47,571 nt of DNA from Polaromonas sp. (GCF_029945925.1 NZ_JAQSDN010000054.1:119138-166708); one strand, 5' to 3'. Positions 8,063 through 17,622 are shown, counted from the first letter of the stretch. Program-made: numbers and translations. The notes: generated from the letters alone by a model not told the origin.

Positions 8063-8257
8063 CAGTTTGCCTTGCCGATAGAAGAAATGGCATTGACCTT
8101 GTTGGGGGCCGGCAGCACAAAAAAGAGGCACCCTGATAAAATCACGCTTTTCGTCCTGTGAAAGCGGCAAGCTGTTTGCTGACCTCTCCGGCCCGGCCGG
8201 TCTTTTCCAGGGCGTGCAGGCATCTCGCCTGACGACTGCTTTATTGAAGGAGGCGTG

Positions 8258-10285
8258 ATGCACTCGCCTTATGTATATCCGCAAGAATTTGACGTGATCG
8301 TGGTCGGTGGCGGCCATGCCGGCACCGAGGCCGCGCTGGCTGCTGCCCGCATGGGTTGCAAGACCCTGCTGCTGACCCACAACATCGAGACCCTGGGCCA
8401 GATGAGCTGCAACCCCTCGATAGGCGGCATCGGCAAGGGCCACCTGGTCAAGGAGGTCGATGCCATGGGCGGCGCGATGGCGCTGGCCACAGACGAAGGC
8501 GGCATCCAGTTCCGCATTCTCAACAGCTCCAAGGGCCCGGCCGTGCGCGCCACCCGGGCGCAGGCCGACCGGATTCTGTACAAGGCCGCGATTCGCCGCA
8601 GGCTGGAAAACCAGCCCAACCTCTGGCTGTTCCAGCAGGCCGTCGATGACCTGATGGTCGAAGGCGACCGTGTCGTCGGGGCGGTCACGCAGGTCGGCAT
8701 CAGGTTCCGCTCGCGCACCGTGGTGCTGACGGCCGGGACGTTTCTGGACGGCAAGATCCATGTCGGGCTCAACAACTATGCCGCGGGCAGGGCGGGTGAC
8801 CCGCCGGCGGTGTCGCTGAGCGCGCGGCTGAAGGAGCTCAAGCTGCCGCAGGGCCGGCTCAAAACCGGCACGCCGCCGCGCATCGACGGGCGCAGCATCG
8901 ACTTCAGCAAATGCACGGTGCAGCCGGGCGACGGCATGCCGGGCGGCACATCCGGGCCGGTGCCGGTGTTCAGCTTCATGGGCGGGCGCATCCAGCACCC
9001 GAGGCAGATGCCTTGCTGGATCACCCATACCAACGAGCGCACGCACGAGATCATCCGCTCCGGTTTCGACCGCAGCCCCATGTTCACCGGCAAGATCGAC
9101 GGCGTGGGCCCGCGCTACTGCCCGAGTGTCGAGGACAAGATCAACCGTTTTGCCGGCAAGGAAAGCCACCAGATTTTCCTGGAACCGGAAGGTCTCTCCA
9201 CCCACGAGATCTACCCCAACGGCATCTCGACCAGCCTGCCGTTTGACATCCAGTACGACCTGGTGCGCTCCATGGCCGGCATGGAGAACGCCCACATCCT
9301 GCGCCCGGGCTACGCGATCGAATACGACTACTTCGACCCACGCGCGCTGAAAACCAGTTTTGAAACCCGGTCCATTGGCGGGCTGTTTTTCGCCGGGCAG
9401 ATCAACGGGACCACGGGTTACGAGGAAGCAGCGGCCCAGGGCATGTTTGCCGGCATCAATGCCGCGCTGCAATGCAGGGCACTCGGTGGCTTGCCCAACG
9501 ATCATGGCGGTGCCTGGCTGCCGCGGCGCGACGAAGCTTACCTGGGTGTGCTGGTGGACGACCTGATCACCAAGGGTGTGACCGAGCCTTACCGCATGTT
9601 CACCAGCCGGGCCGAGTTCCGCCTGATGCTGCGCGAAGACAATGCCGACATGCGCCTGACCGAAAAGGGCAGGGAGCTGGGGCTGGTGGACGATGCCCGC
9701 TGGGACGCCTTCAACCGCAAGCGCGACGCTGTTTCACGTGAAACAGAACGGCTGCGTTCCGTCTGGGTCAACCCGCGCAGCCTGCCGCAGGCCGAGGCTG
9801 AACGTGTGCTGGGCAAGGCCATCGAGCGTGAGTACACCCTGCTCGATTTGCTGCGCCGCCCCGACGTGAGCTACGCGGCGCTGATGTCGCTGGATGGCGG
9901 CAAATATGCGAATGCCGAGCTGGCACCTCCCGCCGAGGGTGTTTCACGTGAAACAGAGGCGGCCGACATGGCGGCCAGCGTGATCGAGCAGATCGAGATT
10001 GCCGTCAAATACGCCGGCTACATCGACCTGCAGAAGACGGAAGTGGAGCGCGCCTCGCACTACGAAAATCTCAAGCTGCCCGCCGACCTGGATTACCTGC
10101 AGGTCTCGGCGCTGAGTTTCGAGGCGCGGCAAACCCTGGCCAAACACCGGCCCGAAACCCTGGGCCTGGCCTCGCGCATCTCCGGCATCACGCCGGCGAC
10201 CGTGTCGTTGTTGCTGGTGCACCTGAAGAAGAACCTCTGGAAAAACACGGTTCCCCTGAAACCTGCTGAACAAGCCGAAGCCTGA
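8258..10285 (+). CDS. mnmG: tRNA uridine-5-carboxymethylaminomethyl modification enzyme MnmG
   Basis: FAD-dependent subunit of the MnmE-MnmG complex that modifies the wobble uridine (U34) of certain tRNAs; 675 residues, slightly longer than E. coli MnmG. The FAD motif [19 protein letters not shown] is at the N-terminus; [27 protein letters not shown] and [14 protein letters not shown] are hallmark stretches. ATG 8258 is preferred over GTG 8255 because GAAGGAGG ends at 8252. The stop overlaps the rsmG start by one base. Two perfect parS sites lie in the 3' third, within the residues reading AVSRETERL and GVSRETEAA. The two copies of VSRET are therefore fixed by DNA-site conservation as much as by protein function. 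Confidence 0.97.
   Translation: MHSPYVYPQEFDVIVVGGGHAGTEAALAAARMGCKTLLLTHNIETLGQMSCNPSIGGIGKGHLVKEVDAMGGAMALATDEGGIQFRILNSSKGPAVRATRAQADRILYKAAIRRRLENQPNLWLFQQAVDDLMVEGDRVVGAVTQVGIRFRSRTVVLTAGTFLDGKIHVGLNNYAAGRAGDPPAVSLSARLKELKLPQGRLKTGTPPRIDGRSIDFSKCTVQPGDGMPGGTSGPVPVFSFMGGRIQHPRQMPCWITHTNERTHEIIRSGFDRSPMFTGKIDGVGPRYCPSVEDKINRFAGKESHQIFLEPEGLSTHEIYPNGISTSLPFDIQYDLVRSMAGMENAHILRPGYAIEYDYFDPRALKTSFETRSIGGLFFAGQINGTTGYEEAAAQGMFAGINAALQCRALGGLPNDHGGAWLPRRDEAYLGVLVDDLITKGVTEPYRMFTSRAEFRLMLREDNADMRLTEKGRELGLVDDARWDAFNRKRDAVSRETERLRSVWVNPRSLPQAEAERVLGKAIEREYTLLDLLRRPDVSYAALMSLDGGKYANAELAPPAEGVSRETEAADMAASVIEQIEIAVKYAGYIDLQKTEVERASHYENLKLPADLDYLQVSALSFEARQTLAKHRPETLGLASRISGITPATVSLLLVHLKKNLWKNTVPLKPAEQAEA
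9730..9745. promoter_or_regulatory. parS site 1 (ParB-binding centromere site)
   Basis: TGTTTCACGTGAAACA is a perfect 16-bp palindrome identical to the known bacterial parS consensus. It lies inside mnmG, about 2 kb upstream of parA. Confidence 0.95.
9940..9955. promoter_or_regulatory. parS site 2 (ParB-binding centromere site)
   Basis: Second perfect copy of TGTTTCACGTGAAACA, 210 bp after the first and still inside mnmG in the same reading frame. Confidence 0.95.
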
Positions 10286-10944
10286 TGCGCAGCGGTGAAC
10301 AGGATTTGCGCGCCGGCCTGAAGGTGCTGCAGCTGGACCTGGAGGATCATCAGGTCGGGCAGTTGCTGGACTATCTGGACCTGATTGCCAAATGGACCAA
10401 GGTCTACAACCTGACGGCCGTGCGTGATCCTGCGGAAATGATGACGCATCACCTGCTCGACAGCCTGGCGGCCATCGCACCGCTGCGGTGTCATTTGCAG
10501 CAGGCCGGGTTGGGGCAGGGGGCCAGTCTGCTGGACGTCGGTTCGGGAGCCGGTTTGCCGGGCGTGGTCATCGCCGTCTGTTGCCCGGCCGTGGCCGTGA
10601 CCTGCGTGGACACGGTGGCCAAGAAGGCCGCGTTCATCAAGCAGGCGGCGCTGGCCTTGAAGTTGCCCAACCTGACCGGCCTGCATGCGCGGGTCGAAAC
10701 GATAAACCGGCCTTTTGACGTGATCTGCTCGCGCGCCTTTGCGTCGCTGGTTGACTTCACGCAATGGTCGGCCGGGGCGCTGGCGCTGCAGGGCGTCTGG
10801 ATGGCCATGAAGGCCAAACACCCGGCGGACGAAATCGCCGCCTTGCCGGCCACGGTGGAGGTGTTTCACGTGGAACAGTTGCAGGTGCCGGGGCTAGACG
10901 CCGAGCGTTGTCTGCTCTGGCTGCGACCCAAAACCGCGGCTTAG
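10285..10944 (+). CDS. rsmG: 16S rRNA (guanine-N7) methyltransferase RsmG
   Basis: Methylates N7 of G527 (E. coli numbering) in 16S rRNA using S-adenosylmethionine; 219 residues, usual length. KVYNLTAVRDPAEMMTHHLLDSLA (residues 39-62) and the SAM motif LLDVGSGAGLPG (82-93) are diagnostic, followed by the ICSRAFASL stretch. The ATG overlaps the mnmG stop by one base, so the pair is translationally coupled. A near-consensus parS site lies in the 3' part and encodes VFHVEQ. Loss of RsmG is associated with low-level streptomycin resistance in other bacteria. Confidence 0.96.
   Translation: MRSGEQDLRAGLKVLQLDLEDHQVGQLLDYLDLIAKWTKVYNLTAVRDPAEMMTHHLLDSLAAIAPLRCHLQQAGLGQGASLLDVGSGAGLPGVVIAVCCPAVAVTCVDTVAKKAAFIKQAALALKLPNLTGLHARVETINRPFDVICSRAFASLVDFTQWSAGALALQGVWMAMKAKHPADEIAALPATVEVFHVEQLQVPGLDAERCLLWLRPKTAA
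10862..10877. promoter_or_regulatory. parS-like site 3 with one mismatch
   Basis: TGTTTCACGTGGAACA differs from the parS consensus at one base (A to G at position 12). It lies inside rsmG, about 920 bp after site 2, and probably contributes to ParB loading with lower affinity. Confidence 0.8.
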
Positions 10945-11053
10945 CCTTAGTCCCGGGCGAAAAAACTGCACATCGGGTGCCTATGACGGGCGCCGGCGGC
11001 TTTTCAGCCTGTGCGCTGACGTAAACTCAAAACCTCTGTTTCTGGAGGTCTCC

Positions 11054-11680
11054 ATGTTGGGTTCATTTGTCGGTGTCGCTGATTACGGCGCTTTTGTTGT
11101 CGCCATCATTGTTTTTCTGCTGATTCCCGGCCCCGGCAACCTGGCGTTGATCACCTCGACCAGCAAGGGCGGCATTCCGGGCGGGCTCGGCGCCACCTTC
11201 GGTGTGATCGCTGGAGATCAGGTGCTGCTCTGGGCCGCGGTGGCTGGCGTGTCGGCCGTGATGGCCGCTTACCCGACCGCCTTTCATGCGGTGCAATGGG
11301 CCGGTGCGGTTTACCTGGCTTGGCTTGGGTTCAAGATGCTGATGGCCAAACCCGGCGATGCCCCCATCCTGCAGATCAAGCCGCGCCACTATTTCCGCCA
11401 GACCCTGCTGATCACCTTGCTCAACCCCAAGGCCATCGTTTTCTACATGGCCTTCTTTCCCCTGTTTGTCGACCCGGCCCAGCACCAGGGCCTGAAAACC
11501 TTTGCCGTCATGGCGACCACCATCGCCGGCTTGACCTTTCTGTATGGCCTGACTTCGGTGCTGATCACCTATTTTCTGGCTGCGCGTATCCGCGCCAACC
11601 CGAAAATTTCTGCGGTGCTGAACAAGGCGGCTGGCGTGTTCCTCATCGGCTTCGGCATCAAGCTGGCCATTTCCAAGTAA
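11054..11680 (+). CDS. LysE/RhtB-family amino acid exporter
   Basis: Inner-membrane exporter of 208 residues with about six hydrophobic segments. Family markers are the N-terminal FLLIPGPGNLALITSTSKGG (the PGPxxL motif), WAGAVYLAWLGFKMLM and the NPKAIVFYMAFFPLFVDP stretch. GGAGG precedes the ATG by 6 bases. It stands between rsmG and parA on the same strand. The gaps (109 and 31 bp) leave it open whether it is co-transcribed with parA. The amino acid exported is unknown; members handle threonine, homoserine, lysine or leucine. Confidence 0.9.
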   Translation: MLGSFVGVADYGAFVVAIIVFLLIPGPGNLALITSTSKGGIPGGLGATFGVIAGDQVLLWAAVAGVSAVMAAYPTAFHAVQWAGAVYLAWLGFKMLMAKPGDAPILQIKPRHYFRQTLLITLLNPKAIVFYMAFFPLFVDPAQHQGLKTFAVMATTIAGLTFLYGLTSVLITYFLAARIRANPKISAVLNKAAGVFLIGFGIKLAISK

Positions 11681-11711
11681 ACCTCCCGATCTCCAGAACC
11701 CAAAGAACAAC

Positions 11712-12482
11712 ATGGCCAAAATATTCTGCGTTGCCAACCAAAAGGGCGGGGTGGGCAAAACCACCACCACGGTCAATCTGGCGGCGGGTCTGGCCAAGGT
11801 CGGCCAGCGCGTGCTGATGATTGACCTGGACCCGCAGGGCAACGCCACCATGGGCTCGGGTGTGGACAAGCGCAAGCTCGAACTCACGGTGTACGACGTG
11901 CTGCTCGAATCCGCGTCGGTGCTGGAGGCGCGGGTGCGCAGCGAGAAATGCGGCTACGACGTGCTCGGTGCCAACCGCGAGCTGGCCGGCGCCGAGGTCG
12001 AGCTGGTCGATGTCGAGCGCCGCGAAAAGCGGCTCAAGCTGGCGCTGGCCGACGTCGGTGAGCACTACGACTTCGTGCTGATCGATTGCCCGCCCTCGCT
12101 CTCGATGCTGACGCTCAACGGCCTGTGCTGTGCCCATGGCGTGATCGTGCCCATGCAGTGCGAGTACTTTGCGCTCGAAGGCCTGACGGATCTGGTCAAC
12201 ACCATCAAGCAGGTGCACGCCAACCTCAACAAGGACCTGGCCATCATCGGCCTGCTACGCGTCATGTTCGACCCGCGCATCACCCTGCAGCAGCAGGTCA
12301 GCGACCAGCTGAAAGAGCATTTCGGCGACAAGGTGTTCAACACCGTGATCCCGCGCAATGTGCGGCTGGCCGAGGCGCCCAGTTACGGCCTGCCCGGCGT
12401 GGTGTTTGACCCGTCGTCCAAAGGCGCGCAGGCCTTCGTCACCTTCGCCGAAGAGATGGTGCAACGCATCAAGGCCATGTGA
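11712..12482 (+). CDS. parA: Chromosome partitioning ATPase ParA (Soj)
   Basis: ATPase of the ParAB-parS segregation system, 256 residues, the short chromosomal type without an N-terminal DNA-binding extension. The deviant Walker A KGGVGKTTTTVN lies at residues 10-21, Walker A' in MIDLDPQGNATMGSG, and Walker B in VLIDCPPSLSMLT. The PRNVRLAEAPSYGLP stretch near the C-terminus is typical of Soj proteins. It binds DNA non-specifically as an ATP dimer and is stimulated by ParB. The parS sites lie 0.8-2 kb upstream, and parB starts 680 bp downstream, after an unrelated hydrolase gene. Confidence 0.97.
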   Translation: MAKIFCVANQKGGVGKTTTTVNLAAGLAKVGQRVLMIDLDPQGNATMGSGVDKRKLELTVYDVLLESASVLEARVRSEKCGYDVLGANRELAGAEVELVDVERREKRLKLALADVGEHYDFVLIDCPPSLSMLTLNGLCCAHGVIVPMQCEYFALEGLTDLVNTIKQVHANLNKDLAIIGLLRVMFDPRITLQQQVSDQLKEHFGDKVFNTVIPRNVRLAEAPSYGLPGVVFDPSSKGAQAFVTFAEEMVQRIKAM

Positions 12483-12498
12483 TGGTCCGGGTTTCAAG

Positions 12499-12558
12499 CC
12501 AAATTGGCCTCCAGCCCAGATACCACCTGAGCCGACAGCTATCAAAACCATAGTACAT
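12499..12558 (-). repeat. Element A copy 3
   Basis: On the minus strand it reads TACTATGGTTTTGATAGCTG, then TCGGCTC, then CTGGGCTGGAGGCCAATTTG. It fills the 90-bp gap between parA and the hydrolase gene. Confidence 0.7.
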
Positions 12559-12572
12559 CTGCTTTTTTCGGC

Positions 12573-13112
12573 ATGAAATCCTCGAACGTCCTGATCCTCC
12601 CCGGCTGGCAAAACAGCGGCCCCGACCACTGGCAAAGCCGCTGGGAGCGGGCGCACGGTTACCAGCGTGTGGAGCAACACGACTGGATGCACCCGCTGCG
12701 CGGCGACTGGATTGCGCGGCTCGAAGAGGTGCTGCTGTCCTGCGGCGAGCCCGCCGTGCTGGTCGCGCACAGCCTGGGCTGCGTGCACACGGCGGCCTGG
12801 GCCGCCCATTCGAAAAACACGCAGCGCGTCAAGGGCGCGCTGCTGGTCGCGCCGCCCGATGTGGAGCGTGAGGACATCCGCCCCATGCTCAGCAGCTGGG
12901 CGCCGGTGCCGTTGCAGCCGCTGCCTTTTCCGGCGGTGGTGTTTGCCAGCAGCAACGACCCGTTTTGCGCACCCGCGCGGGCGGCCCAGTTCGCCGCCGC
13001 CTGGGGCGCCAGGCCGATCGACGCCGGTGCACGCGGCCACCTCAATGCCGACAGCGGCCTGGCCGACTGGCCCGAGGCCCACGAACAACTCCTGCGGCTG
13101 ATGTGTCTGTGA
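12573..13112 (+). CDS. RBBP9/YdeN-family alpha/beta hydrolase
   Basis: Serine hydrolase of 179 residues (Ser_hydrolase, PF06821 type). The opening LILPGWQNSGPDHWQSRWE is characteristic. Catalytic residues are visible: the nucleophile Ser in AHSLGC, the Asp in SSNDPF and the His in GHLNADSGL. The substrate is unknown; members have been described as small esterases or peptidases. It separates parA from parB, with gaps of 90 bp (containing element A) and 50 bp, so it may be co-expressed with the segregation genes, although a role in segregation is not implied. Confidence 0.85.
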   Translation: MKSSNVLILPGWQNSGPDHWQSRWERAHGYQRVEQHDWMHPLRGDWIARLEEVLLSCGEPAVLVAHSLGCVHTAAWAAHSKNTQRVKGALLVAPPDVEREDIRPMLSSWAPVPLQPLPFPAVVFASSNDPFCAPARAAQFAAAWGARPIDAGARGHLNADSGLADWPEAHEQLLRLMCL

Positions 13113-13162
13113 CGCATCAGCCGCAGCAACCCCTTATCCGAACCTGAGAAAGACAAGACACC

Positions 13163-14098
13163 ATGGTCACCAAAAAACCCAAAGGCCTGGGCCGCGGACT
13201 CGAAGCCCTGCTGGGCCCCAAAGTCAGCGAAGCCGGGGACGCCGACCAGGGCAACAGCAGCGCCACCAGCCCCGGCCAGCCGGCCTCGCTGCGGCTGACC
13301 GACCTGGTCGCCGGCCAGTACCAGCCGCGCACACGCATGGACGAGGGCGCGCTCTACGAACTCGCCGAGTCCATCAAGGTGCAGGGCATCATGCAGCCGA
13401 TTCTGGTGCGGCGCCTGACCAGCGGCACCAACGACGGCAAGTACGAAATCATTGCCGGCGAACGGCGTTTCCGTGCGGCCAAAATCGCCGGCCTGGACAG
13501 TGTGCCGGTGCTGGTGCGCGACGTGCCCGACGAGTCTGCCGCGGCCATGGCGCTGATTGAAAACATCCAGCGCGAAGACCTCAACCCGCTGGAAGAAGCC
13601 CAGGGTTTGCAGCGCCTGATCAAGGAGTTTGGGCTCACTCACGAACTGGCCGCGCAGGCCGTGGGCCGCTCGCGCAGCGCCGCCTCCAACCTGCTGCGCC
13701 TGCTGAATCTGGCCGAGCCGGTACAGACCATGCTGATGGCCGGCGACATCGACATGGGCCATGCAAGGGCGCTGCTGGCGCTGGACCGGGCCACCCAGAT
13801 CACCGCCGGCAACCAGATTGCGGCCAAAAAAATGTCGGTGCGCGAGGCCGAAAGCCTGGTCAAAAAGCTCAGCGCCGAGTTCTCGCTCAAGCCGCAGAAA
13901 AACACCAAGGAAAAGTCACGCGACACCCGCCGCGTGGAAGAAGAGCTGGCCGACCTGCTGATGGCCGACGTGGAAGTCCGCGTCAAAAAACAGGTCAAGC
14001 GCAATGGCCGGCGCGAGGACACCGGCGAAGTCGCCATCCAGTTCGCCTCCATGGACGAGCTGAACGGGCTGATCGAGCGCCTGCGCGGCAACAAATAG
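13163..14098 (+). CDS. parB: Chromosome partitioning protein ParB (Spo0J)
   Basis: CTP-dependent parS-binding clamp protein, 311 residues. The N-terminus KKPKGLGRGLEALLG carries the basic ParA-activating peptide. The ParB/Srx domain has the CTP-binding motif GERRFRAAK and the ENIQREDLNPLEEAQGLQRL stretch; the HTH follows in HELAAQAVGRSRSAASNLLRLL. The C-terminal segment, ending DELNGLIERLRG, is the dimerisation domain. It recognises the TGTTTCACGTGAAACA sites in mnmG and rsmG. AGAAAGACAAGACACC precedes the ATG without a strong Shine-Dalgarno sequence. Confidence 0.97.
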   Translation: MVTKKPKGLGRGLEALLGPKVSEAGDADQGNSSATSPGQPASLRLTDLVAGQYQPRTRMDEGALYELAESIKVQGIMQPILVRRLTSGTNDGKYEIIAGERRFRAAKIAGLDSVPVLVRDVPDESAAAMALIENIQREDLNPLEEAQGLQRLIKEFGLTHELAAQAVGRSRSAASNLLRLLNLAEPVQTMLMAGDIDMGHARALLALDRATQITAGNQIAAKKMSVREAESLVKKLSAEFSLKPQKNTKEKSRDTRRVEEELADLLMADVEVRVKKQVKRNGRREDTGEVAIQFASMDELNGLIERLRGNK

Positions 14099-14100
14099 GC

Positions 14101-14146
14101 GCAGCCCTCGCTGAGCGGGCGTGAGCAGCTATAAAGTTTATAGCGA
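14101..14146 (-). repeat. Element A copy 4
   Basis: On the minus strand it reads CGCTATAAACTTTATAGCTG, then CTCACGCCCGC, then GAGGGCTGC. It lies between convergent parB and the patatin gene and supplies the TAA stop of the latter (14138-14140). Confidence 0.7.
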
Positions 14147-16030
14147 CGGCCGCACCCGCAGTTCCGGCTCCGGGATGGCAACAAAGGGAAGGCGTTGGGC
14201 CAGCGGCAGGAAGTCGTCCGCAAACTGTTTCAGCAAGGCACACATGGCGCGCAGCGCCTGCGCTTCGTCTGCCGTGATCGGGCGGTCAAAGCCCGCCGCC
14301 TTGTCCAGGCCGGCCAGGTCGATCAGCGCCTCCCAATCGGTGGACGCGGGGCTTTGCGCCAGTGCGGCGCGCACCCCCGGCAGGCGTTTTTCCAGCATGC
14401 GCAGGAACACGTTCAGGCGCACCCAGCGTTGTTCGTCCCAGCCGGTGATGCGCGCGGGGTCGGCAGCCGGCAGGTAACGCCGGATCAGGTCATCGGCCGC
14501 CTCCAGGCCCCGGCTGGACACACTCGTGATGGTTTCCGTCGGCATGTTCAGGTTCAGCCCGCCTTCCTGCGGGTGCAGCCGCAGACGCACGACGCGGTCG
14601 CGCACGCCCGGCATGCGCGACAGGGTGTTGTCGTTCCACTCCTGCATGGTGTTGACCAGCGCGGCAATGAAACCGCCCATGCGGCTGCCGGGATGACCTT
14701 GCTCGTCAAAACGCTGCCAGCGTTCACCATAGCCGTAGTAGTAGCGGGTGGGCAGAAAGGTCATGTTCGTACGCCCGGGCAGTTTGGGCTCCAGGGTGAT
14801 GCCAAACGTGGGCCACGCCGGCACCAGGCCGTCAAACATGTGAATCGGAAAGTTGGACGACAGGCCGCCATCCGAGAACCAGCAGCGCTTGAAGCTTCGC
14901 CTGCCCACGCCTTCCTTCGCGTCATAGTCGATGGCCCACAGGGGAACCGCCGCAAACAGCAGCGGAAAACTCAGGCTCATGCGGGCTGCCAGCACGACCG
15001 GAAAATCCTGCGGTGCCGGCAACTCCAGCAGCCCCTGGCCGTCGGTCGTGGCCGGGTCCCATAACGCCCGGTCGGGGGCCAGTTCGTAGGCCCGGCTGTG
15101 TCCAGTGAGCCAGGCAAGCACATCAGCGGGCAGGTAACGCGCCAGCTCCTCCCGGCGATAAAACAGCCGCTGCTGCGTGGCGGCATGCTGGCCCTGGTTG
15201 CGCTGCCGGTCGCCTTTCTCGAAGGGCAGCACGTAGGGCCGGCCATGCGACAGGTTGGTGGTGAACATCTGGAGATGGATCGACTTGGGCGGCACGGTGA
15301 TTGGCAGCGTGCTGCCCTCGGGCGGAAAGCCGGGGGCGTTCCAGAGGTCGCCGAAGGTCAGGGGCGGGTCGCCCAGCGTGCGGCCCGCGGCCTCCTGGAT
15401 GGTGTCGTGGAGCCAGGGCGTGAGGGCAGGGTCGGCATGACCGGGCTCGCTCATGCCCGTGCACAGCCCGAAGCCATTGGCCGTGACCTGGCGCGTGACA
15501 TCGCGGTAAACCCCCCAGAGCACCAGCCCGGTACCCGCCAGCACGAAGGTCAGCACGCCGGCCAGCAAGCTGCTGTACCAGCCGGCCGCCACGGCCAGCA
15601 CCAGCGCAACCAGGCTGGCCGCCCAGTAGGCCAGCAGCAGCCCGCGGACGATGTGGAGTACCCGGCGCCAGGTTCCGCCACGGTTCAGGGCCAGCACCAG
15701 CACCGAGAACAGCCGCTGCGTCGCCTGTTGCGGCTGGAACAGGCGCAGCAGGCGGCTGGCGCCCTGTGGGTCCGGCCGCTCTCCGAGTTCGTCCGGCAAG
15801 CGGGCGAGGCGCTCAAACCCGGCCATGCTGCCCGTGTGCCGCCGGCGGTACTCCGCGGCGGCGGTCACGGCCGCCGCAATGGCGCCGGCCGATGAGCCGC
15901 CTATGTTCTTGAAGTGGTAGTGCGCCGCCAGCCGGCTGATCGCCTTGGGGTAAACAATGCCGCTGGTGACGCCGCCTTTCATCACCAGGTCACAAAACCG
16001 GTCTTTGGGCGGGAGGGGGTGTTCGTTCAT
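14138..16030 (-). CDS. Patatin-like phospholipase with membrane segments
   Basis: Lipid acyl hydrolase of 630 residues. The patatin oxyanion region DLVMKGGVTSGIVYPKA is at residues 14-30, the nucleophile elbow GGSSAG places Ser47, and SDGGLSSNFP gives the dyad Asp387. Two adjacent hydrophobic segments at about 126-174 (LLLAYWAASLVALVLAVAAG and LAGVLTFVLAGTGLVLWGVY) split the lipase domain and suggest membrane anchoring. This is larger than minimal patatins, with a long insertion between Ser and Asp. Bacterial patatins act as phospholipases in membrane turnover or as effectors; no secretion neighbours are present here. The stop codon is provided by element A. Confidence 0.85.
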   Translation of the reverse strand: MNEHPLPPKDRFCDLVMKGGVTSGIVYPKAISRLAAHYHFKNIGGSSAGAIAAAVTAAAEYRRRHTGSMAGFERLARLPDELGERPDPQGASRLLRLFQPQQATQRLFSVLVLALNRGGTWRRVLHIVRGLLLAYWAASLVALVLAVAAGWYSSLLAGVLTFVLAGTGLVLWGVYRDVTRQVTANGFGLCTGMSEPGHADPALTPWLHDTIQEAAGRTLGDPPLTFGDLWNAPGFPPEGSTLPITVPPKSIHLQMFTTNLSHGRPYVLPFEKGDRQRNQGQHAATQQRLFYRREELARYLPADVLAWLTGHSRAYELAPDRALWDPATTDGQGLLELPAPQDFPVVLAARMSLSFPLLFAAVPLWAIDYDAKEGVGRRSFKRCWFSDGGLSSNFPIHMFDGLVPAWPTFGITLEPKLPGRTNMTFLPTRYYYGYGERWQRFDEQGHPGSRMGGFIAALVNTMQEWNDNTLSRMPGVRDRVVRLRLHPQEGGLNLNMPTETITSVSSRGLEAADDLIRRYLPAADPARITGWDEQRWVRLNVFLRMLEKRLPGVRAALAQSPASTDWEALIDLAGLDKAAGFDRPITADEAQALRAMCALLKQFADDFLPLAQRLPFVAIPEPELRVRPSL

Positions 16031-16197
16031 GGCGTCCTCGGGGTGTGCGGGAGGACGATCACCCTAACGACAAAACACGCGGCGCGCAACCTCGCATTGG
16101 GGGAGGTCGAGCCCCTGGTACTTTTGTGTTCGTTCTGATTTGCCCGCCATGAACAGGGCGGACAAGGGCAAGGCCGGGCGTCAGGCCGCTGCGGCGT

Positions 16198-17622
16198 TCA
16201 CAGCGTGAAGATCTTGCCCGGGTTCATGATGTTGTGCGGGTCCAGCGCGCGTTTGATGGTGCGCATCATGTCGACCGCGCCATTGCCGGCTTCGGTCACC
16301 AGAAAGTCCATCTTGTGCAGGCCGACGCCGTGTTCGCCGGTGCAGGTGCCTTCCAGGCGCAGCGCGCGCGCCACCAGCGTGTGGTTCAGGGCCTCGGCTT
16401 TCACGCGTTCTTCGGGCTTGTCCGGATCGATCAGGTAGCCGAAGTGGAAGTTGCCGTCGCCCACGTGGCCGACGAGGAAGTAGGGGATGCCGCTGGCATC
16501 GGCTTCGCTGACCGAGTCGAGCAGGCAGTCGGCCAGGCGCGAGATCGGTACGCAGGTGTCGGTCGAGATCGCGCGGCAGCCGGGGCGCGACTGAATGGCC
16601 GCAAAGTAGGCGTTGTGCCGTGCGGTCCACAGGCGCGTGCGTTCCTCGGGGGTGCTGGCCCATTCAAAGGCGTTGCCGCCCATGTCCGTGGCGATCTCCT
16701 GCACGGTCTCGGCCTGCTCCTTGACGCTGTTGGGCGAGCCGTGAAACTCCATCAGCAGCATGGGTTCTTCGCGCAGGCCGAGTTTGGCGTAGGCATTGAC
16801 CATGCGCACGGTGTTGGCGTCAATCAGCTCGACACGTGCAATCGGAACGCCAAGCTGGATGATCTGGATGGTGGTGCGCACCGCCGCCTCGATGCTCGGG
16901 AAGGAGCAGATTGCCGCCGAGATCGCCTCGGGCAGCGGGTAGAGCTTGACGGTGATTTCGGTGATCACGCCCAGTGTGCCTTCGCTGCCCACCATCAGGC
17001 GCGTGAGGTCGTAACCGGCCGACGATTTTTTGGCGCGCGTGCCGGTGCGGATGACTTCGCCGCTGGCGGTGACCACTTCCAGCGCCAGCACGTTTTCGCG
17101 CATGGTGCCGTAACGCACGGCGTTGGTGCCGCTGGCGCGCGTCGCGCTCATGCCGCCTATCGTGGCATCGGCGCCGGGGTCGATCGGGAAAAACAGGCCG
17201 GTGCTCTTGACCTCTTCATTGAGCTGCTTGCGCGTCACACCGGCCTGCACCGTCACGGTCAGGTCTTCGGCATTGATGGACAACACCTTGTTCATGCGGC
17301 TCACGTCAATGCTGATGCCGCCCTGCACGGCCAGCAGATGGCCTTCGAGCGAGGTGCCGACGCCAAAGGGAATGACCGGCACCTGGTACTGCGCGGCGAG
17401 CTTGACGACATCGGCCACGTCGGCCGTGCTTTCGGCAAACACCACGGCCGCCGGCGGCGGCGCCGCAAACGAGGACTCGTCGCGGCCATGCTGCTCACGC
17501 ACCACCAGGGCGGTGGAGCAGCGCTCGGCAAACCTTGTTTTCAGGGCCTCGATCAGGGCCAGCGGCACGGCGCGCAGATTGAGTTGGGGCAACAGGTGGT
17601 CGGGGTGGGTGGGGGCGTTCAT
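16198..17622 (-). CDS. FAD-linked oxidase, D-lactate dehydrogenase (cytochrome)/GlcD type
   Basis: Flavoenzyme of 474 residues oxidising a D-2-hydroxy acid and passing electrons to cytochrome or quinone. The FAD-binding PCMH domain spans about residues 50-235, with VIPFGVGTSLEGHLLAVQGG, the GADATIGGMSATRASGTNAVRYGTMRENV region and the MVGSEGTLGVITEI stretch. The C-terminal cap contains HVGDGNFHFGYLID and TGEHGVGLHKMDFL, whose histidines match catalytic and metal positions of the DLD/LDHD group. It stands alone without glcE or glcF, which favours a single-subunit D-lactate dehydrogenase over glycolate oxidase. The gap of about 167 bp before the patatin gene holds nothing recognisable. Confidence 0.87.
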   Translation of the reverse strand: MNAPTHPDHLLPQLNLRAVPLALIEALKTRFAERCSTALVVREQHGRDESSFAAPPPAAVVFAESTADVADVVKLAAQYQVPVIPFGVGTSLEGHLLAVQGGISIDVSRMNKVLSINAEDLTVTVQAGVTRKQLNEEVKSTGLFFPIDPGADATIGGMSATRASGTNAVRYGTMRENVLALEVVTASGEVIRTGTRAKKSSAGYDLTRLMVGSEGTLGVITEITVKLYPLPEAISAAICSFPSIEAAVRTTIQIIQLGVPIARVELIDANTVRMVNAYAKLGLREEPMLLMEFHGSPNSVKEQAETVQEIATDMGGNAFEWASTPEERTRLWTARHNAYFAAIQSRPGCRAISTDTCVPISRLADCLLDSVSEADASGIPYFLVGHVGDGNFHFGYLIDPDKPEERVKAEALNHTLVARALRLEGTCTGEHGVGLHKMDFLVTEAGNGAVDMMRTIKRALDPHNIMNPGKIFTL

